Of a stretch of 64,000 nucleotides of DNA, positions 11,561 to 63,857 are shown piece after piece (position 1 is the first letter of the stretch; each line of letters opens with the position of its first letter). Source of the stretch: Bathynomus jamesi (lineage: Eukaryota > Arthropoda > Malacostraca > Isopoda > Cirolanidae); the NCBI GenBank assembly GCA_023014485.1, contig JAJOZX010003313.1, positions 84,501 through 148,500 on the forward strand, in the 5' to 3' direction. The notes under the pieces were generated by a model. That model saw nothing but the letters and a program-made list of their open reading frames with translations. It made no database searches and was not told where the DNA came from. The translations under genes and the position numbers were made by a program.

Positions 11561-12208
11561 CAAAGCTGGGCAGTAACGCGTTACAAGTAATGGCCATTAC
11601 ATAACGCGGTACTTTTTTAGTAATGGTAGTAGTAATGGCATTACATTTCAAATCAAGTAACTCTTTCAGTAACGACATTACTTTTTTAGGGAAATACATT
11701 CATTAGTCGTTACTTTTTATCATAGCTCTTTAGTATTTCGTATTATTGTTTTGCAAAACTAAACTTTCCTGGTATATTCTAGCATTAGTAAATTAGTATC
11801 AATAGTATACTACATCCTCTGTTATGTTGCCATTCCTAGTAATAAATCTTGCAGTAATTTTGTTTCACTTTTTTGAAAATATTATGCCGTTATAAGTCAT
11901 AACAACGCAATGAAGGCATGCACAGACTTCATAGCCTATGCATTAACCAGTGGATACAAACCAACACATACTCGCACAAGCGAATGTTTATATACCGTAA
12001 TATAATATTTTATGTATATATAAATTATAATATACCTATGCATATATATATTATATTTACATTTTATTAAAAGTACGGTAATGGTAATGAGTGACGTTGC
12101 TGTTACTCGTTACTTTTTAAAAATGGTAACTGTAACAATAATGGTGTTACATTTAGACATTAGTAATGGTAATAGCATTACATTTATAAAGTAATGAGCA
12201 CAGCACTG
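11561..12208. mobile_element. hAT-type miniature element (AACGCGTTAC family)
   Basis: The 8-bp sequence GTCATTGA occurs directly outside both ends (11553-11560 and 12209-12216). The ends CAAAGCTGGGCAGTAACG and CATTACTT...GCACAGCACTG are imperfect inverted repeats. Subterminal GTAATGG and CATTAC motifs are repeated many times. The 648-bp body is noncoding. Such AACGCGTTAC-ended hAT miniature elements are widespread in animals. Confidence 0.82.
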
Positions 12209-12254
12209 GTCATTGATCATCCAATGCAGCTCAGTGGACCTAGTGAGTATCATA

Positions 12255-13465
12255 CAGGGTGTACATAGTCAGGATCTATTTTTGTGAAGCACTTGGAAAT
12301 TATATGGAATTCAATCATAAAATGATAAAGTGGTAACATTTATTAAATAATTAAGAGTAGGATTTAACGTGATGCCCATCAGTATCCCTGCACAGCTCAA
12401 ATCGTTCCGCAGCATTTCTAAACACATTCTGGAGCATTTGCGGGGTTATGTTATCTGCAGCAGTTCGTATACGTAAGTTTTCAAGACTCGTAATCTTCGT
12501 CCGATAGACGTGCGACTTGATAAAGCCCCATGCAAAGAAATCTAAAGGGGTTAAATCTGGTGATCTCGCTGGCCAAGGTCTGTTGCTTCCGCGTCCGATC
12601 CAGTGATTTGGAAAACGTCCATTTAGATAATCCTGAACAATTTTGGCATAGTGACAAGGAGCACCATCATGTTGATAGACGACGGTACTAACAATCCTAT
12701 CCCCAATCAGCTGAGGTTCAAGGAATTGCTGCAACATGTCCAGATAAATAAGCCCCGTAACTGTAGCTTCAGCAAAGAAAAAGGGACCATAAACCTTAGA
12801 TTTTGTTAAACCCATCCAGACATTAACTTTAGGTGTCTCTCTCTCCCAATTTTGGATGAAATCATTCGGTCTTTCATCTGCCCAAATTCGACAGTTATGG
12901 CAATTTACTTTTCCACACGTATGGAAAGTGGCTTCATCACTAAAGAGAATGTTGTCCATTAAATTATCACTCCAGATTTGTTCTATGAGATCAGCACACA
13001 CAGCACTTCGTCGAGGGAAATCTTCCTCATGTAAATCATGTAAAACCTGCAAATGATAGCTTTTCTTCTGCAAATTAACTTTCAGAATTTTGTGCACAGA
13101 TGACGTCGGAAGGCTGAGTCTGTGTGATGCAGCACGAACGGACGTACGTGGCTCCTCAGTGATAATTCCGCGTACTGCATTCACGGTAAGATCTGACATA
13201 CACGGTCATCCTGATCTTGCTTCATCATTTACAGATCCCGTTCGTTTAAATTTGTTCACCAATTTTCGTATTGTCTTGTCTATTGGCCCTGGCTTATGAA
13301 ATCTCCTTCTAAACTTCTCTCTGATGTCATTGTATTTCTTTCCCTCGATTCGCCAAATTACTATTGTCACACGCTCTTCTGTATTCATTCTAAGGGCTTC
13401 TGAAAAGAAATATAGAAAAAAATAATTATTTCACAAAAATAGATCCTGACTTTATGTACACCCTG
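12255..13465 (-). mobile_element. Tc1/mariner element, DD41D type
   Basis: CAGGGTGTACATA at the left end and TATGTACACCCTG at the right end are the inverted termini, extending inward to the TTTTTGTGA block. Both ends abut TA, the mariner target. The 1,211-bp length is right for a full-size mariner, and a single transposase gene on the - strand fills it. A palindromic derivative of the same family lies at 61356-62244. Confidence 0.93.
12351..13388 (-). pseudogene. mariner transposase (DD41D) with one in-frame stop
   Basis: Reading starts at 13388 (MNTEERVTIVIWRIEGKKY), which resembles the helix-turn-helix region called DUF4817 in arthropod transposases. An in-frame TGA at 13206-13208 interrupts it. 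The same frame then continues from 13205 to the stop near 12351 with no further break. The catalytic region shows FSDEATF, then VVYQHDGAPCHYA, then PWPARSPDLTPLDFFAWG. Counting from the D of QHD to the D of PLDFF gives 41 intervening residues, hence DD41D. Total length is about 345 codons, normal for mariner. With only one nonsense change and intact termini, the copy is young. Confidence 0.9.
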
Positions 13466-13494
13466 TATAATGAAATAGTCAACTCACATATGCA

Positions 13495-13659
13495 ACATCA
13501 AACAGTCAACCATACAATCCAATTTTGGATCCAAATGATCCAACAGTGCATACAAACATTGTGGAAGTCTTTTGGAGCAACATTAAGTCTAAATTCCAAG
13601 CAATGCATGGGACTTCTAATGACTTATTTGAGACATACCTGACAGATTTTGTTTTGTAG
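13495..13659 (+). pseudogene. ISXO2/Merlin-like transposase, C-terminal fragment
   Basis: One + strand frame reads DPNDPTVHTNIVEVFWSNIK then KFQAMHGTSNDLFETYL and stops at TAG 13657-13659. The pattern VHTN-x2-E-x3-W-x3-K, followed by HG, is the C-terminal catalytic-glutamate region of ISXO2-like transposases. Only about 55 codons remain. The DD41D mariner ends 30 bp upstream and may have inserted next to or into it. Confidence 0.7.
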
Positions 13660-13786
13660 ACTTTATTGTGATAGTGTTTAGTAATTTGTTATGTTGGATT
13701 TGCCATTATTACCCTCTAGAATAAATATATAAAGATTGAACTTGTTTTATAATAACAAATAAGTGTCATTATACCTATAAATTTTG

Positions 13787-13996
13787 GCTCTTTTTCAGTA
13801 TTTCCCTATAATTTCTTTTTCCCCAATTAGGTCAACTGTATGCCCTTGACAATTGGTTAAGTTGTCATAATATTTTTGTTAAAATATTCATTGTTTTAAC
13901 AAAAATATTATGACTTAACCTAACCTAACCAATTGTACAGTTGACCTAACTGGGAAAAAAGAAATTGCAGGGAAATACTGAAAAAGAGCCAAAAGG
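13787..13996. repeat. hairpin miniature element, about 100-bp arms
   Basis: GGCTCTTTTTCAGTATTTCC on the left is mirrored by GGAAATACTGAAAAAGAGCC on the right, and the arms stay paired inward through AGGTCAACTGTA and TTGTTAAAATATTC. It is the longest and best-paired member of the hairpin family also seen at 6995, 8045 and 15252. Confidence 0.88.
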
Positions 13997-14390
13997 AGTT
14001 TAAAATGCTAATAATTTATCAGGTAATTTACGGTTGGATTCTGAAGGATTGCCCTTTAATCTTTTTCACTGTATTCTAACTTTTTAAGCTAGGAATAAGC
14101 TTGGCTCCCCAATGTTGCACACCTTCAAGTATATCTGCAATATATTGTGTCATTACACTTCATTTGGAAAACATGAAGCCACTGAGGCCTATCAAGGTTA
14201 TCCAAGTCATGAGCTAATAATAGAATCCTGCAAAACATCAATCTCAAGTCAGCTAACTAATTTATAACTATTTACTACTATCAAAGTAACCTACAAAATT
14301 AAGCTAAAAATATACAGTATTTATGGCAATATCATATCCCAAATTATTCAACTAACCAAAAATAAGTGGTACTCCAACACTTTCAAATTA

Positions 14391-15219
14391 CAGTAATACC
14401 TTGCATAGTATGGTTAATGCGTGCCGAAAAAATACCGTACTATGCAATACTGTACTGATGAAGGTATTATTATAATGTGTTTTAATGTAATGCGTTCCAG
14501 TCATACGATTATATGTGTCTGTTCACAAAAATATTTAGCCGTTTGCTTACTGCAAATCAATGCACATGGAACTCTTGCACACACTTGCGCATAAAGAAAT
14601 TAAAAAGGCTAAAAATAAATTTAAAAATAGTAGTATGTACAGGATTTGTATTAGTAAATAAACAATGTACCGTACATACAGTAAAGACAAAGATAATTTT
14701 TATTTTGAAAAATATTTGAACAACATAGTTTGCACAGTTTTTTTCTTCTTTTTATCAGCATACATATCTTTATAGCATCGAATATCATTTTGTAATGCCT
14801 GCCTAACTTTAATGCCTCGTTCAATGTTTGGATCCGCGTTCATTATGAAGTCACAAGCATCTTCTACTTTTGCAATTAATGTTGATACCTCATCCAATGT
14901 GAATTCTTTCGTGGGCGCAACATTTTCTTCTTGATTTTCCTCTTTTTCTTCGTATAAACGTTGCTGATCCATTTCCACAAGTTTCGTGTGTACAGTATAT
15001 AAGGCTACAACTTCACTGCTCGGAATCTGGAGCAATACTGATGTATGCATCGCACTAGTACCAGTACATAGCTTAAAAGACGGTACGTACATACTGTCAT
15101 ACAGTAGCAGTCCAATATCAGTGCATAATGCAGTTAAAAATTTTCATATTTTTAAATTTATAAACCGTATTATAGCAAAACCCATACTGTTCAAAACTGT
15201 ACTATGCAAGGTATTACTG
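14391..15219 (-). mobile_element. pogo/Tigger-like DNA element
   Basis: Termini CAGTAATACCTTGCATAGTA and TATGCAAGGTATTACTG are inverted repeats with TA on each side (14389-14390 and 15220-15221). Inner copies of GTACTATGCAA-like sequence strengthen the ends. The 829-bp element keeps only the 3' part of a Tigger-type transposase on the - strand, so it is a deletion derivative. Confidence 0.85.
14700..15092 (-). pseudogene. Tigger-like transposase C-terminus
   Basis: The useful part of the - strand frame begins near MDQQRLYEEKEENQEEN. It continues through a helical acidic segment, DACDFIMNADPNIERGIKVR and CYKDMYADKKKK, and ends QTMLFKYFSK. Tigger/jerky transposases finish with this kind of NDPNEERSLKVKR...Y-x2-MY...TLxxFF tail. 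The CENP-B-like DNA-binding and DDE domains are missing. The first 40 or so residues of the open frame are probably not original coding sequence. Confidence 0.65.
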
Positions 15220-15251
15220 TACTTGTTTGTTAATTTGGTTAATTGACTGCC

Positions 15252-15380
15252 TGGTTAGGTCAACTGTATGCCCTTGATGATTGGTTAGGTTAAGTCTTGA
15301 TATTTTCATTAGTTTAAACAAAAATATCACAATAACCTAACCAATTGTCAAGGGTGTACAGTTGATGTAACTGTTTGGTT
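15252..15380. repeat. hairpin miniature element
   Basis: TTAGGTCAACTGTATGCCC is mirrored by AGGGTGTACAGTTGATGTAA around a centre near 15312. It belongs to the same family as 13787-13996 but lacks the outermost arm segment. Confidence 0.8.
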
Positions 15381-15459
15381 AAATAATTTGGAATGCCAAA
15401 ATAGGATAGTGCTGTATTTTACAATCTATAAACTCACTCTCTCATTCATGAAAGAGTCT

Positions 15460-15990
15460 AAATTTTTCTTAAAATTAACTTAATGAGCTACTGTTTACCA
15501 CATCATATGGCAAGTCACTCCAAAAATCTACTACTATATAACTGAGAAAGTATTTTCTTAGATCAAATCTACAAGGCCATTTTCTAATTTTTTTTATTAT
15601 ATACATGAGTTATCCCATCTGTCTCCAGTGAGAAAAAGTTACGTACATCTAAATTGTCCAAACCTGAAAACATTTTGAACATCTGAATCATCTCTCCCCT
15701 CATACAACATTTCTCAAAACTAAACATACCTAGTTTCTCCAATCTATCCCTGTATTCCAATCTTCTAGGTTAAGAATAAGCTTGATTGCCCTACATTGCA
15801 CACCTTCAAGCATATCAATATCATGTCTAAGGTGAGGGGGGACCAAGCTTGAGTGCAGTATTCTAAGTGAGGCCTAACATAAGAATTATATAATTTATAG
15901 ATGACTTCCGTACTCTTGTAACTAACATTCCTCTTAATAATACCTAACATTTTATTTGCCTTATTTCTAGCCTCTAAGCACTACTCAGAT
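15460..15990 (-). pseudogene. decayed LINE reverse-transcriptase tail
   Basis: The - strand reads MLGIIKRNVSYKSTEVIYKL, YNSYVRPHLEYCTQAWSP and, after frame breaks, remnants that match the region after the RT domain of CR1-like LINEs (compare LYKSLVRPHLEYAVQFWN in the element at 17035-19719). Multiple stops show it is an old fragment. Confidence 0.7.
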
Positions 15991-16044
15991 AATTTTAGAT
16001 CACTACTACCAACTATAATGTCAAGACTCAAGAGATCCCTTTCC

Positions 16045-16135
16045 TGTCCAACAGGGTTGTTTGATTTAAATTACTGATTTAAATCATTATTTAAATCAAA
16101 TGATTTAAAAAAATAACTGAATTAAATCGGTATGT
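16045..16135. repeat. GATTTAAATCA-rich fragment, possible hAT miniature element end
   Basis: CAGGGTTGTTTGATTTAAAT is followed by several direct and inverted copies of GATTTAAATCA. This is a common hAT-type miniature-element end. No matching right end was found nearby, so this is probably one truncated terminus. Confidence 0.45.
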
Positions 16136-16986
16136 ATGAATAAAAATAAAAAAATGATAAAACATGAAAACTACTAATTAATCACTAGAGTATAGGTAGG
16201 TAATACATAAAGAATGGTAATTAACTTTGCTATTTATTTTTCAATAAAGCAAGGTTATAGAATTATAGCTCTATTGATTATTGTGACAAATTAAGATGTT
16301 AACCTTTTTTTAAAACATTAATTAAAATCATAATAGCCACTGGCTTAAAGTGAATAAACATTTGTAGAACATATTTATCATTTCTATAAAGCATCAATAA
16401 GTAATTTCAATTTTTATTCCACTGATTTGATATAAAACAAATATTTCATTTCTAGAAAAGACATTTAAGGTCATCTGGTCATGATAGTTTAATTTGCTGA
16501 CCCAAAGCAAAGAATTATAATGTTATAATGTTTCAGACCAACAAAGACCCTAGGATCCACTCATGGCTGGTCTACCTAACTGTGTTCGTAATCGTGTATT
16601 GTGTATACACATACGAGGAAAAGTGTAGGTGTGGCTGTAAAGACTGTACAGTAATGTAGAAATGTGTGTGCACCCATTATGGGTCTCCCATTTAAAGGTG
16701 TTTGTGGGGCAAGTGAAGATCATGAGTTTTTCAATACCTCACAGTACTATGGGGGGCACCGCTCGGCAGAGGAATCTCTTTAAATGGGGTGTGTAAGGAC
16801 AGAGAGTATCCCCTAACCCAAGATGCTGCCTCCCTATATCCCACAACACTTGTGTTGAGCTGTGGGATCTATCCCCACAAAGCCTTAATTTTACTACCTT
16901 AAACTATACCCTTTCTATCAACATGCGCGTCCAATCGATTCTTAAACATGTTTATAGACGTGCTACTAATTACTTCTACCGGCAAA

Positions 16987-17040
16987 CTATTCCAGCTATT
17001 TACTATTCCAGCTATTTACTATTCCAGCTATTTACTATTC
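16987..17040 (-). repeat. 16-bp triplication breaking the LINE ORF2 tail
   Basis: The unit CTATTCCAGCTATTTA is repeated with a strict 16-bp period, giving a little over three copies. On the coding strand this repeats the codons for a VNSWN motif. The 32 added bases shift the frame, so ORF2 stops at LRIE instead of running on into the NSLPVEVISS tail. Confidence 0.9.
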
Positions 17041-19719
17041 TATGCGTAAAAAGTTTTTCGCAACTGCTGTCTCGAAACTTCTACTTGTCAACTTACACCC
17101 GTTATTTCTAGTCCTATTATATTGAGATATTTCGAAAAAGCTATCTCTATCTACGTTATCAAACCCATTCATAATTTTGAAAACCTGGATTAGATCACCC
17201 CTTAACCTCCTAGTCTCGAGTGTAGTCAATTTTAACTCTTTAAGCCTATCCTCGTACGACTTTGACCTAAGAGACGGAATCATCTTAGTTGCTCGTCTTT
17301 GAACTCTTTCGATTTTGTCTATATCTTTGCGCATATGCAGATTCCAAAATTGGACCGCGTACTCCAAATGGGGTCTAACTAATGATTTATAAAGAGGAAC
17401 TATAATATCGCGCGATTTGTACTCAAAATTTTGAGCTATAAAACCTAACACTTTGTTCGCCTTATTGACCGCCGCTGTACTTTGTTTCGCTACTTTTAAA
17501 TCACCAGTGACTATAACTCCTAAATCTTTTTCCTGCTCTACGCTTGTTAAATCTTTCCCTGACATACTATACGCAAAATTACCGTTATGCGAACCTATAT
17601 GCATAATTTTGCACTTATCCACGTTAAATCTCATTTGCCATGTGACTGACCAATCAACGATTTTATTCAGATCTTCCTGAATTTTACCTCTATCTTCGTC
17701 ATTAATCGCCCTACCACCCAGCTTCGTGTCATCCGCAAACTTTGAAACTGTACTGACTAGGCCGACATCTAAATCGTTAATATATATAAGAAAAAGCAAG
17801 GGGCCCAATACAGAACCCTGAGGAACGCCACTCACTACATTAGCCCAACACGACTCCGCTCCATCAACGACCACCCTCTGTTTCCTGCCTCGCAACCATT
17901 CTTCTAGCCAATTTATTACTACACCCCTGATTCCATGAGCCTTAGTTTTTTCAATCAGTCTTTTGTGCGGCACGGTGTCAAACGCTTTTTGAAAATCTAA
18001 ATACACTACATCAACCGCCTGATGTCTATCGTAAACGTTAACCACGCTTTGGAAAAATTCTAAAAGATTAGTTAAGCAAGATTTGTTTCGCCTAAAACCG
18101 TGCTGCGTATTTCTGACCAGATTATGCACTTCTAAGTGTTCGACTATGCGATCCCTAATTATTGATTCCAGTAGCTTACCTACAACAGACGTTAAACTGA
18201 TTGGCCTATAATTTCCCGCCGCACCTTTATCGCCTTTCTTAAAGATAGGTGTTACGTTCGCTAACTTGAAATTATCTGGTACGCACCCCTCAGAAATAGA
18301 CGCATTAAAAATCTTTGTTAGCGGCACAACAATGCTATCTTTTAATTCTTTTAGTTGTATGGGATATATGGAATCCGGACCCGGTGATTTACGCGTTTTC
18401 ATTTTATCAATATAGCGCATTACTTCCCCTTCACTAACGACAATATTATCCAAAATATTACCATTATCAAAAGGTATTATGTCTATGACCGTAGGGATAT
18501 TCGTTACATCTTCTATAGTAAAAACTGATGTAAAAAATTCGTTTAGCAAGGTAGCCATTTCCTTGTTTTCAGAGACTAGATCTCCATTTCCATTTTTTAA
18601 TGGACCTAAGACACTTTTTACTGGATTTCTATTATTGACGTATTGAAAGAATCGCTTGGGATTTTCTTTACCGTCACGAGCTATGGAGATTTCAAATTCG
18701 CGTTTTGACTTTTTTATTACACTTTTAGCTTCACGCCTTAGAGATATGTAGTTGTTTCGTAACAACAGATTATCTTTATCGGACTTGTATAGCCTATAAG
18801 CCCTCTCTCTACTCTTTATAATGTCTCCTACTCTAGAAGTAAACCACAAGGGCTTGTTGTTTACTTTCGCACGCTTAATTTTGTACGGTACACATTCCTC
18901 ATTTATAGTCCTAAATACCTTTACGAACGATTCCCACATTAGTTTTGCGTTGGAGTTCCCCATTACGTTTTCCCAATTGACGTGTGAAAATTTATTTCGA
19001 AATTTACTAAAGTCTGCGTGCTGGAAGCTAGGAATTTTAGTCGAGTTAGTTGGTTTCGAGTGACTTACTGAGAGGACAAACTCTACCATATTGTGATCGC
19101 TATTGCTCAACGGTTCTATTACTTGAAGATCAGTAATTAGCCTATCATCCGTAGTTATTACTAAATCTAAAATACTGTCCAACCTCGTAGGTTCCCCAAC
19201 CTTTTGAATAAGAAAGCTATCCTCGAGAAAATTAACAAAACGATTACCTTCCGCGTCTCCCTGCATTGTATCGTAATTCACGTTGGCACAATTAAAGTCA
19301 CCCATAACTAAAGCCTGCTCACTACCGATTATTCTCTTTAGTTCACGATATAACGCTTCGTCCGTAGCAGCTGTTTGATTTGGGGGCCTATATATAACCG
19401 CAACAAGAAGTTGGAAATCGTTGAATTTAAGTTCTGCTATAGTCGAATCTATCGGTTCTGGAATTGAGTGCTTTACTTCTATAACGTTCGCAATATTATC
19501 TTTGATATACAACATAACACCGCCTCCTCGCCTACCTATTCTGTTTTTAACAAAAAGTCTATAACCTTTAATTTGATACTCCCCTACAAAGTCACGTGTT
19601 TCAGTGCTAAGCCACGATTCATTTATCGCAATTAAATCATAGTCTTTACAAGCAATTAAAGAAAAAAATTCGTTTATTTTATTTCGTAGGCTACGAGCAT
19701 TTAAGGATAGAACCTTCAA
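17035..19719 (-). CDS. LINE ORF2: endonuclease and reverse transcriptase (C-terminus frame-shifted)
   Basis: An 894-codon frame with no internal stop. Residues 1-215 form an apurinic-type endonuclease: LNARSLRNKI near 6, INESWL near 32, GDFN at 140-143 and SDHN at 207-210. The reverse transcriptase spans about 440-700, with KSPGPD, ANVTPIFKKGDKG, GNYRPISLTS, VYLDFQKAFD near 581, VPQGSVLGPLLF near 632 and FADD at 661-664. The downstream part shows LVRPHLEYAVQFWN and RLKELKLTTLETRRLRGDLI, typical of CR1-like elements. The open frame begins at TTG with upstream in-frame sequence, so the true start is not resolved. The enzyme copies its RNA at a nicked chromosomal target. The last 35 or so residues are lost through the 16-bp triplication; otherwise the gene is intact, indicating recent activity. 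Confidence 0.9.
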   Translation of the reverse strand: MKVLSLNARSLRNKINEFFSLIACKDYDLIAINESWLSTETRDFVGEYQIKGYRLFVKNRIGRRGGGVMLYIKDNIANVIEVKHSIPEPIDSTIAELKFNDFQLLVAVIYRPPNQTAATDEALYRELKRIIGSEQALVMGDFNCANVNYDTMQGDAEGNRFVNFLEDSFLIQKVGEPTRLDSILDLVITTDDRLITDLQVIEPLSNSDHNMVEFVLSVSHSKPTNSTKIPSFQHADFSKFRNKFSHVNWENVMGNSNAKLMWESFVKVFRTINEECVPYKIKRAKVNNKPLWFTSRVGDIIKSRERAYRLYKSDKDNLLLRNNYISLRREAKSVIKKSKREFEISIARDGKENPKRFFQYVNNRNPVKSVLGPLKNGNGDLVSENKEMATLLNEFFTSVFTIEDVTNIPTVIDIIPFDNGNILDNIVVSEGEVMRYIDKMKTRKSPGPDSIYPIQLKELKDSIVVPLTKIFNASISEGCVPDNFKLANVTPIFKKGDKGAAGNYRPISLTSVVGKLLESIIRDRIVEHLEVHNLVRNTQHGFRRNKSCLTNLLEFFQSVVNVYDRHQAVDVVYLDFQKAFDTVPHKRLIEKTKAHGIRGVVINWLEEWLRGRKQRVVVDGAESCWANVVSGVPQGSVLGPLLFLIYINDLDVGLVSTVSKFADDTKLGGRAINDEDRGKIQEDLNKIVDWSVTWQMRFNVDKCKIMHIGSHNGNFAYSMSGKDLTSVEQEKDLGVIVTGDLKVAKQSTAAVNKANKVLGFIAQNFEYKSRDIIVPLYKSLVRPHLEYAVQFWNLHMRKDIDKIERVQRRATKMIPSLRSKSYEDRLKELKLTTLETRRLRGDLIQVFKIMNGFDNVDRDSFFEISQYNRTRNNGCKLTSRSFETAVAKNFLRIE

Positions 19720-19799
19720 ATTGTTTGTAATTGTGACACCTTCGCGAGCGCGGGGGAAATTTGTGGAATTTACGCTGGGACCGTTTGGCTTACGGCAGC

Positions 19800-20595
19800 C
19801 TGAAAAGAAGAGACAGTATTATGAAATAGTCTTCCTAAACGCGCAGCTCCAACTTCATTAAGATGAAGTCCATCTTCGAGGAACAAGTCCCTCCTGCCGT
19901 AGAAACTGTTCCAAAAATTAGCAAAATGCACTCCTTCCTGTTGGCAAAGAGACTTTAGGTTATTGTTAATATAGGTCGCCTTGCTGTAGAAATTGCTTCG
20001 TTGGATAATTCGAGGAAGTATACCTGTTAAAACAATCTTATTAGTTTTCTCCCTTAATCGCTCTAATAAGTCCCTGTACCTAGCCAGCAGTTCTTCCGAT
20101 CTAGAATTTAAAAAGTTATTAGTACCGACATGAATAACATACGTTGTGTCCTCGCGGTACTGTCTGTAAAATGGTCAACATTATTAGTTATATCCTCCAC
20201 CCTTGCACCAGGGTAGCAGTAATGGCGCCTACGACGAGGGTTTCTCCCACAGAATTCCTCGAGCTGCCCTCGAACAATGGAATCACCACGAGTCGTATTT
20301 CCGGTTCATCAGTATCTTCGAACCCTAAAACAGAAAACTTATTGCTTGTTATTACTGGTAGACAAGGCTTTGCTTTTCTCAATAGGGCTCCATTTCGCAC
20401 TCGAACGAAGGGTTGGGAACTAGGGGAAGAGAGAGGGCTATTAGTACTATTTATATTATTAATAGAAACTGAGGCAGGAGGGGTCGTAACTGGAGTCTCA
20501 AGGGATTCTAATTTTGCCGTCAGGAGCATCACGCTTTCTTCAAGTCTCACCCTGGCCTGCCTCTCACGGTCTAATTTGTTCCTCAGCACTTCCAT
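19800..20595 (-). pseudogene. LINE ORF1 with SGNH esterase-like domain, frame-shifted
   Basis: From ATG at 20595 the protein starts MEVLRNKLDRERQARVRLEE, a charged coiled-coil-like helix, then a low-complexity serine/proline segment. It stops at about 20188 after LVQGWRI. A second frame continues from about 20170 with YVIHVGTNNFLNSRSEELL, LERLREKTNKIVLTGILPR, HFANFWNSFYGRRDLF and DGLHLNEVGAARLGRLF. GTNN and DGLHLN correspond to conserved blocks of SGNH/GDSL hydrolases, which are found in ORF1 of CR1 elements. One frameshift near 20180 separates the halves. Confidence 0.78.
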
Positions 20596-20603
20596 GGAGT
20601 TAA

Positions 20604-20689
20604 CCCTTTAGTGGTGGGACTTTCTGTAGGGTTAAGTTTGAATGTGTGTATTTGAAACAGTACCTGTTCAACCAGGATGTCTTAAAGGG
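20604..20689. repeat. TTAA-flanked mini-element, possibly piggyBac-derived
   Basis: An 86-bp segment begins CCCTTTA and ends TAAAGGG, with TTAA on both sides (20600-20603 and 20690-20693). TTAA is the piggyBac target duplication. It lies at the 5' boundary of the CR1-like LINE. Its short inverted ends make the assignment tentative. Confidence 0.45.
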
Positions 20690-20842
20690 TTAAAACTTAA
20701 ATAAAAAAAATATATTTCTAAACTACAAATGAAAAGTACAGTATAGCTCTTGAGCCCTAATACTGATTGAAGGTTTTGAAAAGGAATACTAATTTTGTAG
20801 CTCAAATTAATTGATTTTATACAGTGTAGTGTAGCTTATTAA

Positions 20843-21032
20843 CCCTTTCACTCTGAGCCATGTAGATCTACATGGAAAGAACGGAAAATGGCTGTCACAG
20901 TGTTAACATTTAACCGCAGAGAGAGAGAGAGAATATTTTACCCTTTTCACTCCAAGCCATGTAGATCTACGTGGCTCGGCTGTGACAGCCATTTTCTTTC
21001 CACATAGATCTACGTGGCTCGTAGTGAAAGGG
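20843..21032. repeat. piggyBac-like miniature element
   Basis: The left end CCCTTTCACTCTGAGCC, preceded by TTAA, is mirrored by the right end GGCTCGTAGTGAAAGGG, followed by CTAA, a one-base change from TTAA. The arms continue with CATGTAGATCTACATGG-like palindromes and the CTGTCACAG block. The body is noncoding, and the central part includes a GAGAGAGA run and a further copy of the arm. Confidence 0.6.
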
Positions 21033-21140
21033 CTAAATGTATAACAAAAACCTTTTTGTATTTTTGGAAGATATTGCCATTTTATCCTAATTAGAAATTG
21101 GATCTATACTCGTGAATGAGAGAATTCCTAGATTATAAAT

Positions 21141-21351
21141 GCCAAAAACTTCACTTTTCTACGTGAAGGTCAAAATATGATGATAAAAACCCACTCTAAT
21201 AGAAAGAGTTTATTTCCACAACAGTTTTGATGCCCACTGGCATCCTCTTCAGGTGGATACAGTTTTTCTGTATCCACCCGAAGAGGATGCCAGTGGCATC
21301 AAAACTGTTGTGGAAATAAACTCTGTCTATTAGAGTGGGTTTTTATTATCA
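21141..21351. mobile_element. short fold-back element
   Basis: The sequence starts with a small hairpin (CTTCACTTTTCTACGTGAAG), then two arms of about 80 bp meeting near 21265 (GTGGATACAG mirrored by CTGTATCCAC). The same left hairpin and the same arm ends occur in the 1.7-kb element at 29398-31122. Near-identical 12-bp direct repeats flank it (TAGATTATAAAT at 21129 and TAGATTGTAAAT at 21352). Each arm contains a CTGAAGA or CCGAAGA core followed by a GATGCC stem. Confidence 0.8.
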
Positions 21352-21363
21352 TAGATTGTAAAT

Positions 21364-63490
<42,127 letters not shown>

Positions 63491-63826
63491 AAAAAAATAC
63501 TATTTTATGACCATTGGGCAACATACTAATTGATGCGCATACCTTGTTATAACGTGTACGCTCAAGTCTTGGCCTTAATCTCGATTTGTAGGCTAAATTA
63601 TTAATTAAATGTACAAGTTACCAAACAAATTTAAAACTAAATACTCAAGCTTTGTATAACTGTGTTGACACTTAACACCTCGTTTGCGTAGGTTAATAAT
63701 TCATATTTCGACCAGCAATTATGATTGTTTAGGGAAATCCTCCCTCAAACTTTTGTCAGAAATCCATCAGTCATACACTGAACATGAATTTCTAAATACC
63801 TAATGTTATGGCATATACAGTATATG

Positions 63827-63857
<31 letters not shown>

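Larger units (their letters stand above)
16545..20600 (-). mobile_element. CR1-like non-LTR retrotransposon
   Basis: Reading on the - strand, the order is an ORF1 with a coiled N-terminus and an SGNH-type esterase region (20595 to about 19800), an ORF2 with endonuclease and reverse transcriptase (19719 to 17035 and the displaced tail to about 16890), then a 3' untranslated region. This is the layout of CR1-clade LINEs. The 3' limit is approximate because no clear target duplication was found. The 5' end abuts a TTAA-flanked mini-element at 20604. Confidence 0.85.

Noticed and set aside
13915..13935. CCTAACC repeats as telomere-like sequence
   Set aside because: Only two or three units occur, as part of a hairpin element present at several places.
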